Source: Acidovorax sp. A79 (GTDB lineage: Bacteria > Pseudomonadota > Gammaproteobacteria > Burkholderiales > Burkholderiaceae_C). Taken from it: a DNA stretch of 64,000 nucleotides. Both the position numbers and the translations under genes were made by a program. Below are positions 54,768-64,000 of the stretch, one piece after another. The notes under the pieces are model-generated. The model saw only the letters and a program-made list of their open reading frames with translations, was not told the origin of the DNA and searched no databases. Within the stretch, counting starts at the first letter, position 1; each line of letters opens with the position of its first letter. The DNA is taken from contig NZ_AP028672.1 of assembly GCF_041154505.1 (NCBI RefSeq), forward strand, positions 5,310,501-5,374,500. Reading direction: 5' to 3'.

Positions 54768-55544
54768 ATCGGAAATCGCTTGATATTGCAGGGCATTGAC
54801 CTGCAACTGCCTGCCGGGCGCTGGATCAGCATCGTCGGCCCCAACGGCGCGGGCAAGTCCACCTTGCTCAAGGTGCTGGCGGGCCTGCTGCCGCGCGCTG
54901 CGGTGCAGGGCGAAGTATTGCTGCTGGGCCGCCCACTCGCGCAGATCCCCGCACGCGAACGTGCCCGGCAGCTCGCCTGGCTGGGGCAGAACGAAGGCTC
55001 GGCCGACGACCTCACGAGCTACGACGTGGCCATGCTGGGCCGCCTGCCGCACCAGGCCTGGCTGGCACCGCCGGGTGCGGCCGACCACGCAGCGGTCGAG
55101 CAGGCGCTGCGCACCACGCAGGCCTGGGACTGGCGCCACCGCCCGCTGGCGCAGCTGTCGGGCGGCGAGCGCCAGCGCGTGTTGCTGGCCCGCGCCCTGG
55201 CCGTGCAGGCGCAGGTGCTGCTGATGGATGAACCCCTGGCCAACCTCGACCCGCCTCACCAGACCGACTGGCTGCACACCATGCGCGCGCTGGTGGACGC
55301 GGGCGGCACGGTGGTCAGCGTGCTGCACGAGGTGTCGCTGGCGCTGCAGGCCGACGACATGGTTGTGATGGCGGAGGGCCGCGTGCTGCACCAGGGCGCA
55401 TGCGATGCGCCCGCCACCCACGCCGCGCTGGAGAGCGTGTTTGACCACCGCATCCACGTGCGGCATCTGGATGGCATGTGGATGGCGCTGCCGTCCCTGC
55501 AACGCAAGAACAACAACCAAGGAATGAAGGAAGTGCAAGCATGA
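54726..55544 (+). CDS. btuD: Cobalamin ABC transporter, ATP-binding protein
   Basis: A 272-residue ATPase of the FecE/BtuD kind. Walker A is GPNGAGKST, the signature is LSGGERQRVLLARAL, Walker B is VLLMDEPLANLD and the H-loop His is in VLHEVSLAL. The start codon lies in an R1 repeat and overlaps the btuC stop (ATGA); the repeat-coded N-terminus is followed by the family-typical GNRLILQGIDLQLPAGRW. Its stop overlaps the ATG of the ExbB-like gene, which ties that protein to the importer genes. Confidence 0.93.
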   Translation: MNSVAISACQISASIGNRLILQGIDLQLPAGRWISIVGPNGAGKSTLLKVLAGLLPRAAVQGEVLLLGRPLAQIPARERARQLAWLGQNEGSADDLTSYDVAMLGRLPHQAWLAPPGAADHAAVEQALRTTQAWDWRHRPLAQLSGGERQRVLLARALAVQAQVLLMDEPLANLDPPHQTDWLHTMRALVDAGGTVVSVLHEVSLALQADDMVVMAEGRVLHQGACDAPATHAALESVFDHRIHVRHLDGMWMALPSLQRKNNNQGMKEVQA

Positions 55545-56008
55545 ACATCGAATCGGGTTTTTCGCAGGTCGCGCAGTCGCTGCTGTGGCCGGTGCTGGTG
55601 CTGGTGGGGCTGGCGTTTGTCTACGCGCTGTGGTCGGGCGGCGCCACGCTCATGGAGGCCTGGCAACGCTGGCGCCAGCCGCAGTACCGCTCGCTGCGCG
55701 TGGCCCCTGGCTTGTCGATGGAAGAACTGGAGTTGCAACTGGTGCGCCAGGTGGAGCCCGTGCGCCTGCTCAGCCGCCTGTCGCCCATGCTGGGGCTGAT
55801 CGCCACGATGATCCCGCTGGGCCCCGCGCTGCAGAGCGTGGCGGCGGGCAACGGCCAGCAGGCGCTGGCGGTGTTCAGCGGCGCCTTTGCAGGCGTGGTG
55901 CTGGCGCTGGCCGCCGCGTCGGTGGGCCTGGTGGTGTACTCCGTGCGCCGCCGCTGGCTGCTGGCCGAACTGCTGGTGGTGCGCAAGGAGCGCGGGGTGG
56001 CGCAATGA
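55541..56008 (+). CDS. ExbB/TolQ/MotA-like proton channel protein
   Basis: A 155-residue membrane protein with three segments: residues ~12-32 (LLWPVLVLVGLAFVYALW), ~80-100 (LSPMLGLIATMIPLGPALQS) and ~112-138 (FAGVVLALAAASVGLVVYSV). The second carries the P-x-L-G-L-I-x-T-x-I-P-L-G pattern of MotA/TolQ/ExbB proteins. It is shorter than ExbB (~240) because the cytoplasmic loop is reduced. The ATG overlaps the btuD stop, and the stop overlaps the DUF2149 gene. It probably forms a proton channel with the DUF2149 protein, to energise the CobN homologue. That is inference. Confidence 0.85.
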   Translation: MNIESGFSQVAQSLLWPVLVLVGLAFVYALWSGGATLMEAWQRWRQPQYRSLRVAPGLSMEELELQLVRQVEPVRLLSRLSPMLGLIATMIPLGPALQSVAAGNGQQALAVFSGAFAGVVLALAAASVGLVVYSVRRRWLLAELLVVRKERGVAQ

Positions 56009-56391
56009 CCTTGAAGCACCTGAATGTGCTGGCCGAGGACGACGACGACCCAATGCTGTCGGCCGTGAACCTGGTGGACGTGTTCCTGGTGCTCGTGGTG
56101 GCGCTGCTCACGGCCGTGGCCGTGCAGACCCAGACCAGCGCCAACGAGAGCGTCACCATCATCCGCAACCCCGGCCAGCCCGACATGGAAGTGGTGGTGC
56201 GCGAGCAGGGCAAGGAGGTGCGCTTCAAGGGCGCGGGCAGCGCGGCGCAAGGGCAGGGCGTGCGCGCGGGCGTGGCCTACCAACTCGAAGACGGCAACAT
56301 CGTCTACATCCCTGAAACGGGCGCTGCTCCTGCCGGCGCTTCGGCCGGTGGCGCGGGTGGCGCCGCCACGCCGGCACCCGCCAAGCCATGA
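56005..56391 (+). CDS. DUF2149 protein with ExbD/TolR-like membrane segment
   Basis: A 128-residue protein. After a short acidic cytoplasmic N-terminus (AEDDDDPMLSAVN) comes one membrane segment, NLVDVFLVLVVALLTAVAVQ. Its Asp lies where ExbD/TolR have the proton-carrying Asp (in E. coli ExbD: FIDVMLVLL). The periplasmic part holds VTIIRNPGQPDMEVVVREQG and ends in a Gly/Ala/Pro tail. The phrase matches DUF2149, known next to ExbB-like and CobN-like genes. It overlaps both neighbours by 4 bases. Confidence 0.85.
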   Translation: MTLKHLNVLAEDDDDPMLSAVNLVDVFLVLVVALLTAVAVQTQTSANESVTIIRNPGQPDMEVVVREQGKEVRFKGAGSAAQGQGVRAGVAYQLEDGNIVYIPETGAAPAGASAGGAGGAATPAPAKP

Positions 56392-59300
56392 AGGCGCTGA
56401 TCCTGCGCGCGGCACTCTGGTGCCTGCTGCTGGCTGCGCCGCTGGCGCATGCCGTGCAGGCGGACAAGGCCCAGGGCGCAGCGGGCGCCAACAAGGCCGC
56501 ACCCGTTCTGCTGTGGCTCACCTCCGACATCACCACGGCCACGCGCACGGCCATGGTGCAGCGCCTGGCCACCGAGGCAGGCCTGGGCTTTGCGCACATC
56601 GACTACCCGCTCGCCGGGCCGGCGGTGCTCGACACAGCACAGGCCCGGACGCTGGAGCGCGCGCTGGCGGGCGCTGCGCTGGTGTGGGTGGATGCGCCGC
56701 ATGCCAGCGTGGAGGCACGCCTGCGCCGCATGGCGGGGGCGCAGCTCGATGGCCGTGCCACACGTTCCCCCGGCCGCGTGGTGTGGGTGCCTGCGGGCGC
56801 CCCCGCCGCCGACCTGACCGCGCTCGATGCGTCCGGCCGCATGGTGGCCTACCTGCAGGCCGGTGGCCCGCGCAACCTGAAGAGCGCCATCGCCCTGGCG
56901 CGTGCCACCGTGGCGGGTGTGGCCATGCCCGTTTTGCCCGCGCCGGAGATCCTGCCCACCCGGGGCATCTACCACCCCGACGCGCCCCGGCTGCTCCCCA
57001 ACGCCATGGCGCTCGAGGCATGGCGCCAGGGCCAGCCCGCGTCGCTGCGCGGCCTGCCGGCGGTGGCCGTGCTGGTGCACCGCCACCATTTTGTCGATGG
57101 CAGCACCGAATGGCTCGATGCCTGGCTGCGCACTTTCCGCCAGCAAGGCCTGTTCGCCTATGCGGCGTTCGGCCAGCAGGTCACGGCGCAGACGCTGGCC
57201 GAGGTGCTGGAGCTGCCCCCCGAGAGCGGCATCGGACCCGGCCGCCTGCATGCCTCTGCCCTGGTGCTGCACCAGCTCGTGCCCCAGGCCGCTGCGCTGC
57301 AGCCGCTGCTGGCCCGCTGGGGCGCACCCTTGCTGGGCACGCAGCCGTACCGCGCAGGCGATGCCGCCGCGTGGGAGGCCAGCGACACGGGCCTGTCGCT
57401 GTCCGATGTGCCGTTCTACCTGGCGCAGCCTGAGGCGGCGGGTGCCATCGACCCGGTCCTGGTCGCCGCCCACGGCGCCGAGGGGCAAGACTTTCGCCTC
57501 ATCGAGCGCCAGGCCCAGGCCGTGGCCGCCAAGGCGCGGCGCCTGATCGCGCTGCAGACCAAACCGGCAGCAGACAAGCGCCTGGTGGCCATGGTCTACA
57601 ACTACCCGCCGGGCGGCACCAACTTCGGCGCATCGTTCCTCAACGTGCCGCGCAGCCTGGAGCAGGTCTCTGGCGGCCTGGCCCAGGCGGGCTACCGCAC
57701 GCAGCAGGTGCCCGAACAGGGCTGGATCGACGGGCTCAAGCCGCTGCTGGCCGCCTATTACCCCGGCGCCGATGTGCGCGCGCTGCTGCAAAGCGGGCAG
57801 GCCGCCGCGCTGCCGCTGGCGCGCTACGAGCAGCACCTGGCCACGCTGCCGAAGGCCGTGCGCGAGCGCATGAACGCGCACTGGGGCGCGCCCGAAAAGA
57901 GCCGCTATGTGGTCGAGTGGCAGGGCGAAAAAGTGTTCGCCATCCCGCGCCTGCAGGTGGGCAAGCTCTCGGTATTGCCCCAGCCCCCGCGCGAGGAAAC
58001 CCTGCGCCTGGGCCAGAACCCGTTCATGCACAAGAGCAAGGCGCCGCTGTCGCACCATTACCTGGCGGTGTACCTGTGGGCGCAGCTGGAGGCCGATGCG
58101 CTCATCCACTTCGGCACGCACGGCACGCAGGAATGGGCGGGCGGCAAGGCCCGTGCGCTCGATGTGCACGACGACGCGCTGCTGCCATTGGGCGACCTGC
58201 CCGTGGTCTACCCCTACATCGTGGACAACCTGGGCGAGGCCCTCACGGCCAAGCGCCGGGGCCGCGCCGTGCTGGTGAGCCACCGCACGCCCGTGTTCGC
58301 CCCGGCAGGCTTCGAGGCGCGCATGGCCCACATGCACGAGGTGATGCACGAATGGGAAACCGTGGATGAAGGCCCCACGCGCCGCGCGCTCGAAAAGCAG
58401 CTGGTGGCGCAGTTCGTGGAGCACCAGCTGCACCGCGACCTGGGCTGGAGCGCCGAGCGCATCGCGGCCGACTTCAGCGGCTTCCTGGAAATCCTGCACC
58501 CCTACCTGGACCAGCTCGCACAAAGCTCGCAGCCCAAGGGCCTGGCCGTGTTCGGCCGCGTGCCCGCGCCCGAGCAGCGGCGCGAGACCATCCTGCAGGC
58601 GCTGCGCAAGCCGCTGATCGAGGCACTGGGCGAAGACATCGACGAAGCCTTCCTCATCAAGCACGATGCCGTGCTGGCGGCGCGCCCCGCGCGCTGGTTG
58701 GAAGTGGCATTGAAGGACGCGCAGGCCGCCAGCGTGCTGGACCTGCGCCCCGTGCTGCCAGCGCAGGTGGCAACACCGGGTGCGGCGGGCGCATCCGACG
58801 TGGTGCGCGCCGAAGACCATGTGCCCAACCGCGCCGCGCGCAAGCCCATCGACACGCCCGCGCTGCTGCAGCTGGCCCACCGCGCGCAGGAGCTGGAGGG
58901 CCTGCTGGCCACCGAAGGCGAGATGCCCGGCCTGCTCGCAGGGCTGGAGGGCCGTTTCCTCACCGCTGCGTACGGTGGCGATCCGATCCGCAACCCCGAG
59001 AGCCTGCCCACGGGCCGCAACCTCACGGGGCTGGACCCGAGCCGCCTGCCCACGCGCCAGGCCTATGCCGTGGCGCAGACGCTGTTCAACGACTGGTTCA
59101 AGGACTACCAGGCGCGCCATGGCGGCCAGGTGCCGCAGCGCATGGCGTTGTCGCTCTGGGCGGGCGAAACACTGCGCCACCAGGGGATCATGGAAGCGCA
59201 GGCCCTCGTGGCGTTGGGCATGCGCCCGGTGTGGGACGACTCGGGCCGCCCGGTGCGTGTGGAGACCATTGCCGCAGAAGAGCTCAAACGCCCGCGCGTC

Positions 59301-60623
59301 GATGTGCTCATGAGCATCACCGGCTCGTACCGCGACCAGTTCCCCGCGCTGATGGCGCTCCTCGACCGCGCCGTGGCCCAGGCCGCGACGGCCGAGCCCG
59401 GCAATGTGATTGCGCGCAACACCGAGCAGATCGGCCAGGAGCTGCGCAAGCAGGGTGTGCCCCGCGCGCAGGCCGAGCAACTGGCGCGCGTGCGCTCGTT
59501 CGGCAACGCGGTGGGCGACTATGGCACCGGCCTGTCCGACGCGGTGCAGAGCGACGGCCTGCAAACCAACGATGCGCGCCTGGGCCAGATGTTCCTCGAA
59601 CGCATGAGCCAGCCCTATCTGGAGGGCGAACCGGTGACGGGGGTTGCGGGCGGCACGGCCGCGAAGGCGCTGGGGGCCCACCTGCGCCGTACCGACGCCG
59701 CCATCCTGTCGCGCAGCTCGAACCTGTACGCCATGGTCAGCTCGGACGACCCGTTCCAGTACCTGGGCGGCCTGTCGGCCGCAGCCCGTGTGGCCGGCCG
59801 GTCGCAGGGGCTGGAGCTGCACGTGGCCCAGCTGCAGGATGTGAGCGAGCCCACCACCGAAACCGCGCAGCGCGCCATTGCGCTGGAGATGCAGTCGCGC
59901 TACCTGCACCCGGGCTGGCTCCAGGCGCAGAAGGCCGAGGGCTATTCGGGCACGCTGCAGGTGCTCAAGGCCGTGCAGTTCGCCTGGGGCTGGCAGGCCG
60001 TGGCGCCCGACACGGTGCGCAGCGACCATTGGCAGAGTTTCTACGACGTGCTGGTGCGCGACAAGCACCAGCTGGGCCTGCCCGGGTGGCTGAAAGAACA
60101 TCCACAGGCCTACGCCCAGTCGCTGGAGCGCCTGGTGCAGGCGCAGCGCCAGGGCTATTGGCAGGCCGATGCCGACACACAAAAACAGCTGGCGCAGATG
60201 TACCAGGAGCTGACGCGTGCCGCACCGCTGGCGGCCGAACTGCCCAGCGTGCGCCGCTGGGTGGAGCAGGCCGCGCAGGGTGCGCCAGCGGCGGAATCCG
60301 CGCCCGCAGGCATGGCCGTGGCCACGCCGCAGTCGCCTGCCGCGCCGGCGCCGCGGCCCGTGCCGCCTGCTGCCGACCTGCCTGCGCCACCCGCCCAGGC
60401 AGAAGCCCCGCCCGCCGCACCCACCGTGCCCGCCATGGGCGTGCTGCTGGAGCGCCAGCCCGAGCGCGATGCCCCCGACACCGCCCAAGAACCCAGCCCC
60501 GTGGAGCGCATGGCCGGCATCGTGGCCCTGCTGGTCATGGCCCTGTTGGTGCTGGCGGGCGCTGCGTGGCAGGCGCGCCGTCCGTTCTCACTGTCCGCCG
60601 CGCCCGGCCTGGCCCGCGTGTGA
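56388..60623 (+). CDS. Envelope-anchored CobN/chelatase-H homologue
   Basis: A 1411-residue member of the CobN/BchH family. Family marks are [40 protein letters not shown] (His574 region), [19 protein letters not shown] and [14 protein letters not shown]. Unlike cytoplasmic CobN it starts with a Sec signal peptide ([19 protein letters not shown], residues 4-22). It ends in a Pro/Ala-rich linker (~1295-1365) and a membrane segment ([19 protein letters not shown], ~1376-1394), so the chelatase part should lie in the periplasm. It overlaps the DUF2149 gene and precedes cobO. The same layout is known for HmuS-type heme dechelatase operons (CobN-like, ExbB-like, DUF2149). The substrate here is unknown; corrinoid or another tetrapyrrole is inferred from the neighbours. 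Confidence 0.9.
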   Translation: MKALILRAALWCLLLAAPLAHAVQADKAQGAAGANKAAPVLLWLTSDITTATRTAMVQRLATEAGLGFAHIDYPLAGPAVLDTAQARTLERALAGAALVWVDAPHASVEARLRRMAGAQLDGRATRSPGRVVWVPAGAPAADLTALDASGRMVAYLQAGGPRNLKSAIALARATVAGVAMPVLPAPEILPTRGIYHPDAPRLLPNAMALEAWRQGQPASLRGLPAVAVLVHRHHFVDGSTEWLDAWLRTFRQQGLFAYAAFGQQVTAQTLAEVLELPPESGIGPGRLHASALVLHQLVPQAAALQPLLARWGAPLLGTQPYRAGDAAAWEASDTGLSLSDVPFYLAQPEAAGAIDPVLVAAHGAEGQDFRLIERQAQAVAAKARRLIALQTKPAADKRLVAMVYNYPPGGTNFGASFLNVPRSLEQVSGGLAQAGYRTQQVPEQGWIDGLKPLLAAYYPGADVRALLQSGQAAALPLARYEQHLATLPKAVRERMNAHWGAPEKSRYVVEWQGEKVFAIPRLQVGKLSVLPQPPREETLRLGQNPFMHKSKAPLSHHYLAVYLWAQLEADALIHFGTHGTQEWAGGKARALDVHDDALLPLGDLPVVYPYIVDNLGEALTAKRRGRAVLVSHRTPVFAPAGFEARMAHMHEVMHEWETVDEGPTRRALEKQLVAQFVEHQLHRDLGWSAERIAADFSGFLEILHPYLDQLAQSSQPKGLAVFGRVPAPEQRRETILQALRKPLIEALGEDIDEAFLIKHDAVLAARPARWLEVALKDAQAASVLDLRPVLPAQVATPGAAGASDVVRAEDHVPNRAARKPIDTPALLQLAHRAQELEGLLATEGEMPGLLAGLEGRFLTAAYGGDPIRNPESLPTGRNLTGLDPSRLPTRQAYAVAQTLFNDWFKDYQARHGGQVPQRMALSLWAGETLRHQGIMEAQALVALGMRPVWDDSGRPVRVETIAAEELKRPRVDVLMSITGSYRDQFPALMALLDRAVAQAATAEPGNVIARNTEQIGQELRKQGVPRAQAEQLARVRSFGNAVGDYGTGLSDAVQSDGLQTNDARLGQMFLERMSQPYLEGEPVTGVAGGTAAKALGAHLRRTDAAILSRSSNLYAMVSSDDPFQYLGGLSAAARVAGRSQGLELHVAQLQDVSEPTTETAQRAIALEMQSRYLHPGWLQAQKAEGYSGTLQVLKAVQFAWGWQAVAPDTVRSDHWQSFYDVLVRDKHQLGLPGWLKEHPQAYAQSLERLVQAQRQGYWQADADTQKQLAQMYQELTRAAPLAAELPSVRRWVEQAAQGAPAAESAPAGMAVATPQSPAAPAPRPVPPAADLPAPPAQAEAPPAAPTVPAMGVLLERQPERDAPDTAQEPSPVERMAGIVALLVMALLVLAGAAWQARRPFSLSAAPGLARV

Positions 60624-60651
60624 ATCGACCCTTCTTGAAAGCACCCCCACC

Positions 60652-61221
60652 ATGCAGATCGAAACCCCACCCACCGAGAAGCGCTATGAAAAGCCCGAGG
60701 GCGAGCGCCGCGGCATCGTCATCGTCAACACCGGCGATGGCAAGGGCAAAAGCACGGCGGCCTTTGGCCTGGCGCTGCGCGCCCACGGCCGGGGCAAGGC
60801 CGTGAAGATCTTCCAGTTCATGAAAGTGCCCACGGCGCGTTTTGGCGAGCACCGCATGTTCGAGCAACTCGGCCTGCCCATCGAGGGCCTGGGCGACGGC
60901 TTCAGCTGGAAGAGCAAGGACCTGGAGCACTCGGCCCAGCTGGCGCGCGACGGCTGGGAGAAGGCGCGCGCCGCCATCCTGTCGGGTGAGCACTTCCTGG
61001 TGGTGCTCGATGAGATCACCTACCCGCTGATCTACGGCTGGCTCCCGCTGGAGGGTGTGCTGCAGACGCTGCGCGAGCGGCCCAAGGAGGTGCATGTGTG
61101 CCTCACCGGCCGCCGCTGCCCGCCCGAGATCATCGAGCTGGCCGACACGGTGACCGAGATGCAGATGGTCAAGCACGCATTCAAGGCGGGCATTCCCGCG
61201 CAGCGTGGCATCGAGGACTGA
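60652..61221 (+). CDS. cobO: Corrinoid adenosyltransferase
   Basis: A 189-residue ATP:cob(I)alamin adenosyltransferase of the CobA/CobO type. The P-loop is [39 protein letters not shown] and the Walker-B-like [17 protein letters not shown] follow. The C-terminus has [20 protein letters not shown] and [20 protein letters not shown], which are diagnostic. It converts imported or modified corrinoids to the adenosyl form, which is the substrate of CobU. It follows the CobN homologue by 28 bases. Confidence 0.95.
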   Translation: MQIETPPTEKRYEKPEGERRGIVIVNTGDGKGKSTAAFGLALRAHGRGKAVKIFQFMKVPTARFGEHRMFEQLGLPIEGLGDGFSWKSKDLEHSAQLARDGWEKARAAILSGEHFLVVLDEITYPLIYGWLPLEGVLQTLRERPKEVHVCLTGRRCPPEIIELADTVTEMQMVKHAFKAGIPAQRGIED

Positions 61222-61246
61222 GCACGTTCAAAGTCGCTTTGCGTCG

Positions 61247-61269
61247 ATAATGCAACTTGGTTGCGTTAT
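61247..61269. promoter_or_regulatory. 23-base inverted repeat before TonB-dependent receptor
   Basis: ATAATGCAAC (61247-61256) and GTTGCGTTAT (61260-61269) are reverse complements with one mismatch around TTG. It lies 36 bases before the receptor's ATG. Size and AT-rich ends are like operators of Fur-superfamily metal regulators, but it does not match a standard Fur or Zur box, so the regulator is open. Confidence 0.5.
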
Positions 61270-61304
61270 GCTTTCGCCCTTCCGCTTTCCCAAGGTCCTG
61301 TTCC

Positions 61305-63422
61305 ATGCGCGTTTCCCTGACTTCCATTTCCCTGTGCCTCTGGTCTTTTGGCATGCAGTCACCGGCTGCGGCCGAGTCCGCCACCCTGTTGCCGGTGGAG
61401 GTGACGGCGCCGCGTGAGACGGCCGGCAGCACGCTGGGGCTCGACCTGCCTGGCACCACCGGCTCACGCCTGGGCCTCACCGCACGCGAGACGCCCGCCA
61501 GCGTGAGCAGCCTGGGCGCGGCCGACATCGCCGAGCGCAGCCTGACCCGCGCGCAGGACGTGGCCGTGCGCATGCCCGGGATCACCGAGGCGCCGGCCCC
61601 CGGCAACGGCGGCACCAGCCTGGTGGCGCGCGGCTTTGCGGGCCACAGCTCGGTGGCTCAGATGGTGGACGGCACGCGCCTCATCGTGGCCTCGGGCACC
61701 ATCACCTACCCGTTCTCGACCTGGCCCATGGAGTCGGTCGAGGTGCTGCGCGGCCCGGCCTCGGTGCTCTATGGCGACGGGGCGATCGGCGCGGCCGTGA
61801 ACTACGTGACCAAGCGCCCGGCCTTCGGAACGCCGCAGCGCGAGGCGTTCCTGAGCGTGGGTTCGTTCGGCAGCGTGCAGGGCGGCGTGGGCCTGCGCGG
61901 CCCCATCAACGATGTGCTGGCCTACTCGGTCTACCTCGATGCCGAAAAGAGCGACGGCTACCGCCAGTTCATGGACACGCAGCGCCACAACTACGCGCTG
62001 GCCCTGGCCGTGCGCGCCAGCCCCGACCTGAATGTGACCCTGTCGCTGGACGGTGGCGTGAACGACGATGCGCGCTACTTCGGCACCCCGCTGCGCAATG
62101 GCGTGCTCGACGAGCGCCTGCGCCGCACCAATTTCAACGTGGCCGACTCGGTGGTCCAGTACGACGACCGCATCTGGCGCGCCAAGGTCGACTGGCAGGC
62201 CGCCGCCGGCGTGCGCCTGCGCAACGAGACCTACCACCTGACCACCGACCGCCACTGGCGCAATGCCGAGGCCTATGCCTTCAACGCCGCCGGCACGGCC
62301 GTGAACCGCAGCGACTACCTGGAGATCCTGCACGACCAGCAGCAGGCCGGCAACCGCCTCGACGCCGCGTTCGACGGCCACCTCGGCGGCATGAAGAACC
62401 GCTTCATCGTGGGCCTGGACTGGTACCGCACCAGGCTGCTGCACACCAACAACTCCCCGTACGGCGGCGCGAGCACGGTGGACCCGTTCAATTTCGTCCC
62501 GGGCGGCTTCATCAGCCCCGTGCCCACCCTCCCGGGCCGCGCGTCCGAACTCCAGACCACCGCGCTGTTCGCCGAGAACGCGCTCGACCTCACCAAGGAA
62601 TGGAAGCTCGTGGCCGGCCTGCGCAGCGACCGCATGGAGCTTGACACCACCGACCTGCGCACGGGCGTGAACCTGGTCAAGAAGTATTCGCCCGTCACCG
62701 GCCGCCTGGGCGCCGTGTGGTCGCCCAGCGAGGCGCTGTCGCTCTACGGCCAGTTCGGCACCGGCACCGACCCGCTGTCCGGCGCGCTGTCGCTGCCGGG
62801 CGGCGGCAACACCTTCGACCTCACCAAGGGCCGCCAGGTCGAGGTCGGCGCCAAGGGCGCGGTGCCCGCCGTGCGCGGGGAGTGGACCGTGGCGCTGTAC
62901 AAGATCGAAAAACGCAACCTGCTGTCACGCGACGCCGGCAACCCCAACCTCTCGCAGCAGGTGGGCCAGCAGTCCTCCACCGGCATCGAGCTGGCCTTCG
63001 CGGCCGAGCCCGTGCGCGGCTGGACCATCGACGCCAATGCCGCCTTGCTGCGTGCGCGTTACGACGCATTCAAGGAACTGGTCTCCGGCGCCCTGGTCTC
63101 GCGCGATGGCAACACGCCCACCGGCGTGCCCGAGCGCACCGCCAGCATCTGGACCACCTACCGCTTCCTGCCGCAGTGGCAGGCGGGTTTTGGCGCGCGC
63201 TACGTGGGCGCGCGCCAGGGCAACACCGCCAACACCACGCAACTGCCGTCGTATGTGGTGCTGGATGCCTCGCTGGCCTACGACCATTCGCGCAACCTCA
63301 AGCTCGGCCTGGCCGTGAAGAACCTGGCCGACCGCGACTATGCGCTGGCCGGCACGGCCAACGCGCGCTGGCTGCTGGGTGCGCCGCGCACCGTGCAGCT
63401 GACCGCGCGCGCAACGTTCTGA
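61305..63422 (+). CDS. TonB-dependent siderophore-type receptor
   Basis: A 705-residue outer-membrane receptor. The signal peptide is residues 1-~22 (LCLWSFGMQSPAAAE). A TonB box-like TLLPVEVTAPRE is followed by the plug domain (LTRAQDVAVRMPGITEAPAP, then VEVLRGPASVLYGDGAIGAA). The barrel ends in RTVQLTARATF with the terminal Phe. It resembles the Fe-siderophore (Fiu/FhuE-like) group. Placement after cobO suggests a metal complex or a tetrapyrrole as alternative ligand. The PepSY-type protein that follows is commonly paired with siderophore receptors, which favours iron. Confidence 0.9.
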   Translation: MRVSLTSISLCLWSFGMQSPAAAESATLLPVEVTAPRETAGSTLGLDLPGTTGSRLGLTARETPASVSSLGAADIAERSLTRAQDVAVRMPGITEAPAPGNGGTSLVARGFAGHSSVAQMVDGTRLIVASGTITYPFSTWPMESVEVLRGPASVLYGDGAIGAAVNYVTKRPAFGTPQREAFLSVGSFGSVQGGVGLRGPINDVLAYSVYLDAEKSDGYRQFMDTQRHNYALALAVRASPDLNVTLSLDGGVNDDARYFGTPLRNGVLDERLRRTNFNVADSVVQYDDRIWRAKVDWQAAAGVRLRNETYHLTTDRHWRNAEAYAFNAAGTAVNRSDYLEILHDQQQAGNRLDAAFDGHLGGMKNRFIVGLDWYRTRLLHTNNSPYGGASTVDPFNFVPGGFISPVPTLPGRASELQTTALFAENALDLTKEWKLVAGLRSDRMELDTTDLRTGVNLVKKYSPVTGRLGAVWSPSEALSLYGQFGTGTDPLSGALSLPGGGNTFDLTKGRQVEVGAKGAVPAVRGEWTVALYKIEKRNLLSRDAGNPNLSQQVGQQSSTGIELAFAAEPVRGWTIDANAALLRARYDAFKELVSGALVSRDGNTPTGVPERTASIWTTYRFLPQWQAGFGARYVGARQGNTANTTQLPSYVVLDASLAYDHSRNLKLGLAVKNLADRDYALAGTANARWLLGAPRTVQLTARATF

Positions 63423-63450
63423 TCGCGGCGAACCGGGCAAGGCGCGGCGC

Positions 63451-64000
63451 ATGCTGAAGAAGCTCGTCATCTTCGTGCACAAGTGGCTGGGCGTGGTGCT
63501 GGCGCTGTTCTTCCTCATGTGGTTCGTGAGCGGGGTGGTGCTGTACTTCGTGCCGTTCCCCAGCCTCACGGCGGCGGAGCGGCTGGCCGCCTTGCCCGCC
63601 CTGACGCTGGAAGGCCCGGGATGCTGCCTTGCGGCGCAGGATGCCGCCCAGCGCGCGGGGCTGCGGCCTGCGGTGGGCGGCGAGGCGCGCCTGGGCATGC
63701 TGGGCGATGCGCCGGTGTGGCGCCTGCTGGCCACGGAAGAGGCAGTGCCGGCACGCGCCGTGGCGCGTGCGCCGCAGCCCGATGCCAGGCCGCGCTGGCG
63801 CACCGTGGACGCGCGCAGCGGGACGCTGCTCGCGCCGCTGTCGCCGGACGCGGCCGCCCGGGTGGCCGAGGCCTTCAGCGGCCGCCGCGCCACGGGCACC
63901 GAGTGGGTCGAGCGCGACCAGTGGACGGTGCCGCAGGGCCTGGATGTGCACCGTCCCCTCATCAAGGTGCTGCTGGACGGCGATGACGGACTGCAGCTGT
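63451..64000 (+). CDS. PepSY-associated membrane protein (partial, 3' end outside window)
   Basis: The ATG at 63451 opens a frame that runs off the window: MLKKLVIFVHKWLGVVLALF, then FLMWFVSGVVLYFVPFPSLT. The HKW-x-G at the first membrane segment and the W-F/L-x-SG-x3-Y segment are the start of PiuB/PepSY_TM proteins, which are thought to reduce or release iron taken up by siderophore receptors. About 183 residues are visible, with a PepSY-like periplasmic part (RWRTVDARSGTLLAPLS). It lies 28 bases after the receptor gene and is probably co-transcribed. Confidence 0.85.
   Translation, partial: MLKKLVIFVHKWLGVVLALFFLMWFVSGVVLYFVPFPSLTAAERLAALPALTLEGPGCCLAAQDAAQRAGLRPAVGGEARLGMLGDAPVWRLLATEEAVPARAVARAPQPDARPRWRTVDARSGTLLAPLSPDAAARVAEAFSGRRATGTEWVERDQWTVPQGLDVHRPLIKVLLDGDDGLQL

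Noticed and set aside
56304..60488. A 1394-codon open frame on the minus strand opposite the CobN homologue
   Set aside because: It is a codon-bias shadow of a very GC-rich gene. The protein is rich in Gly, Ala, Arg and His, without any domain, while the plus-strand frame has all CobN motifs.

Overview
The window is a high-GC, densely packed betaproteobacterial chromosome segment, most like Acidovorax and related Comamonadaceae. The pointers are a TIGR04438-type small Trp-rich protein, a Bug-type tripartite tricarboxylate receptor, a complete ccoNOQP/ccoGHIS set with Fnr and HemN, 6S RNA next to zapA, and two dispersed short repeat families. The family-level placement is inference, because no rRNA is present.

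Layout. 1-3.2 kb (minus strand): a two-component system with a small Pro/Gly-rich exported protein, then an exported intradiol-dioxygenase-like lipoprotein. 3.3-5.1 kb: a zinc-ribbon/RDD membrane protein and a UPF0114 membrane protein. 5.3-9.0 kb: acs with a duplicated 3' end, a small membrane protein, a cytochrome c and a Trp-rich protein. 9.1-14.1 kb: a short polysaccharide-export locus (frameshifted gmd, a GT4 glycosyltransferase, wzm, wzt and a beta-propeller-like protein of unknown role). 14.3-21.9 kb: ilvD, two LysR regulators, an MFS exporter, a GlxA-type regulator and an SGNH hydrolase. 22.0-23.5 kb: bfr and lgt. 24.1-30.0 kb: a malonate operon (GntR regulator, malonyl-CoA decarboxylase, Bug receptor, enoyl-CoA hydratase, malonyl-CoA synthetase), then a TetR regulator.

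30.9-42.6 kb is a micro-oxic respiration block: uspA, ccoI-ccoS-ccoNOQP-ccoGH, a small membrane protein, fnr, hemN and a TauE/SafE-like membrane protein. Fnr-type palindromes lie before ccoI/uspA, ccoN and hemN/fnr. 42.8-46.6 kb holds a coupled HD-GYP-like / GGDEF-EAL pair for c-di-GMP. 46.7-48.5 kb carries a TauE/SafE permease, 6S RNA, zapA and zapB.

48.5-64 kb is the most interesting part: a cobalamin locus. A cobalamin riboswitch precedes btuB. It is followed by cobB, cobU, btuF, btuC, btuD, an ExbB/TolQ-like protein, a DUF2149 protein with an ExbD-like membrane segment, a 1411-residue CobN homologue that has a signal peptide and a C-terminal membrane anchor, and cobO. A second TonB-dependent receptor and a PepSY-type membrane protein follow. 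Most of these genes overlap by 4 bases (ATGA). No CobS/CobT-type AAA+ partner is in the window. The layout suggests that this CobN is not a classical cytoplasmic cobaltochelatase but an envelope-anchored chelatase-like protein coupled to a proton-channel pair. That is the best candidate here for a poorly described system.
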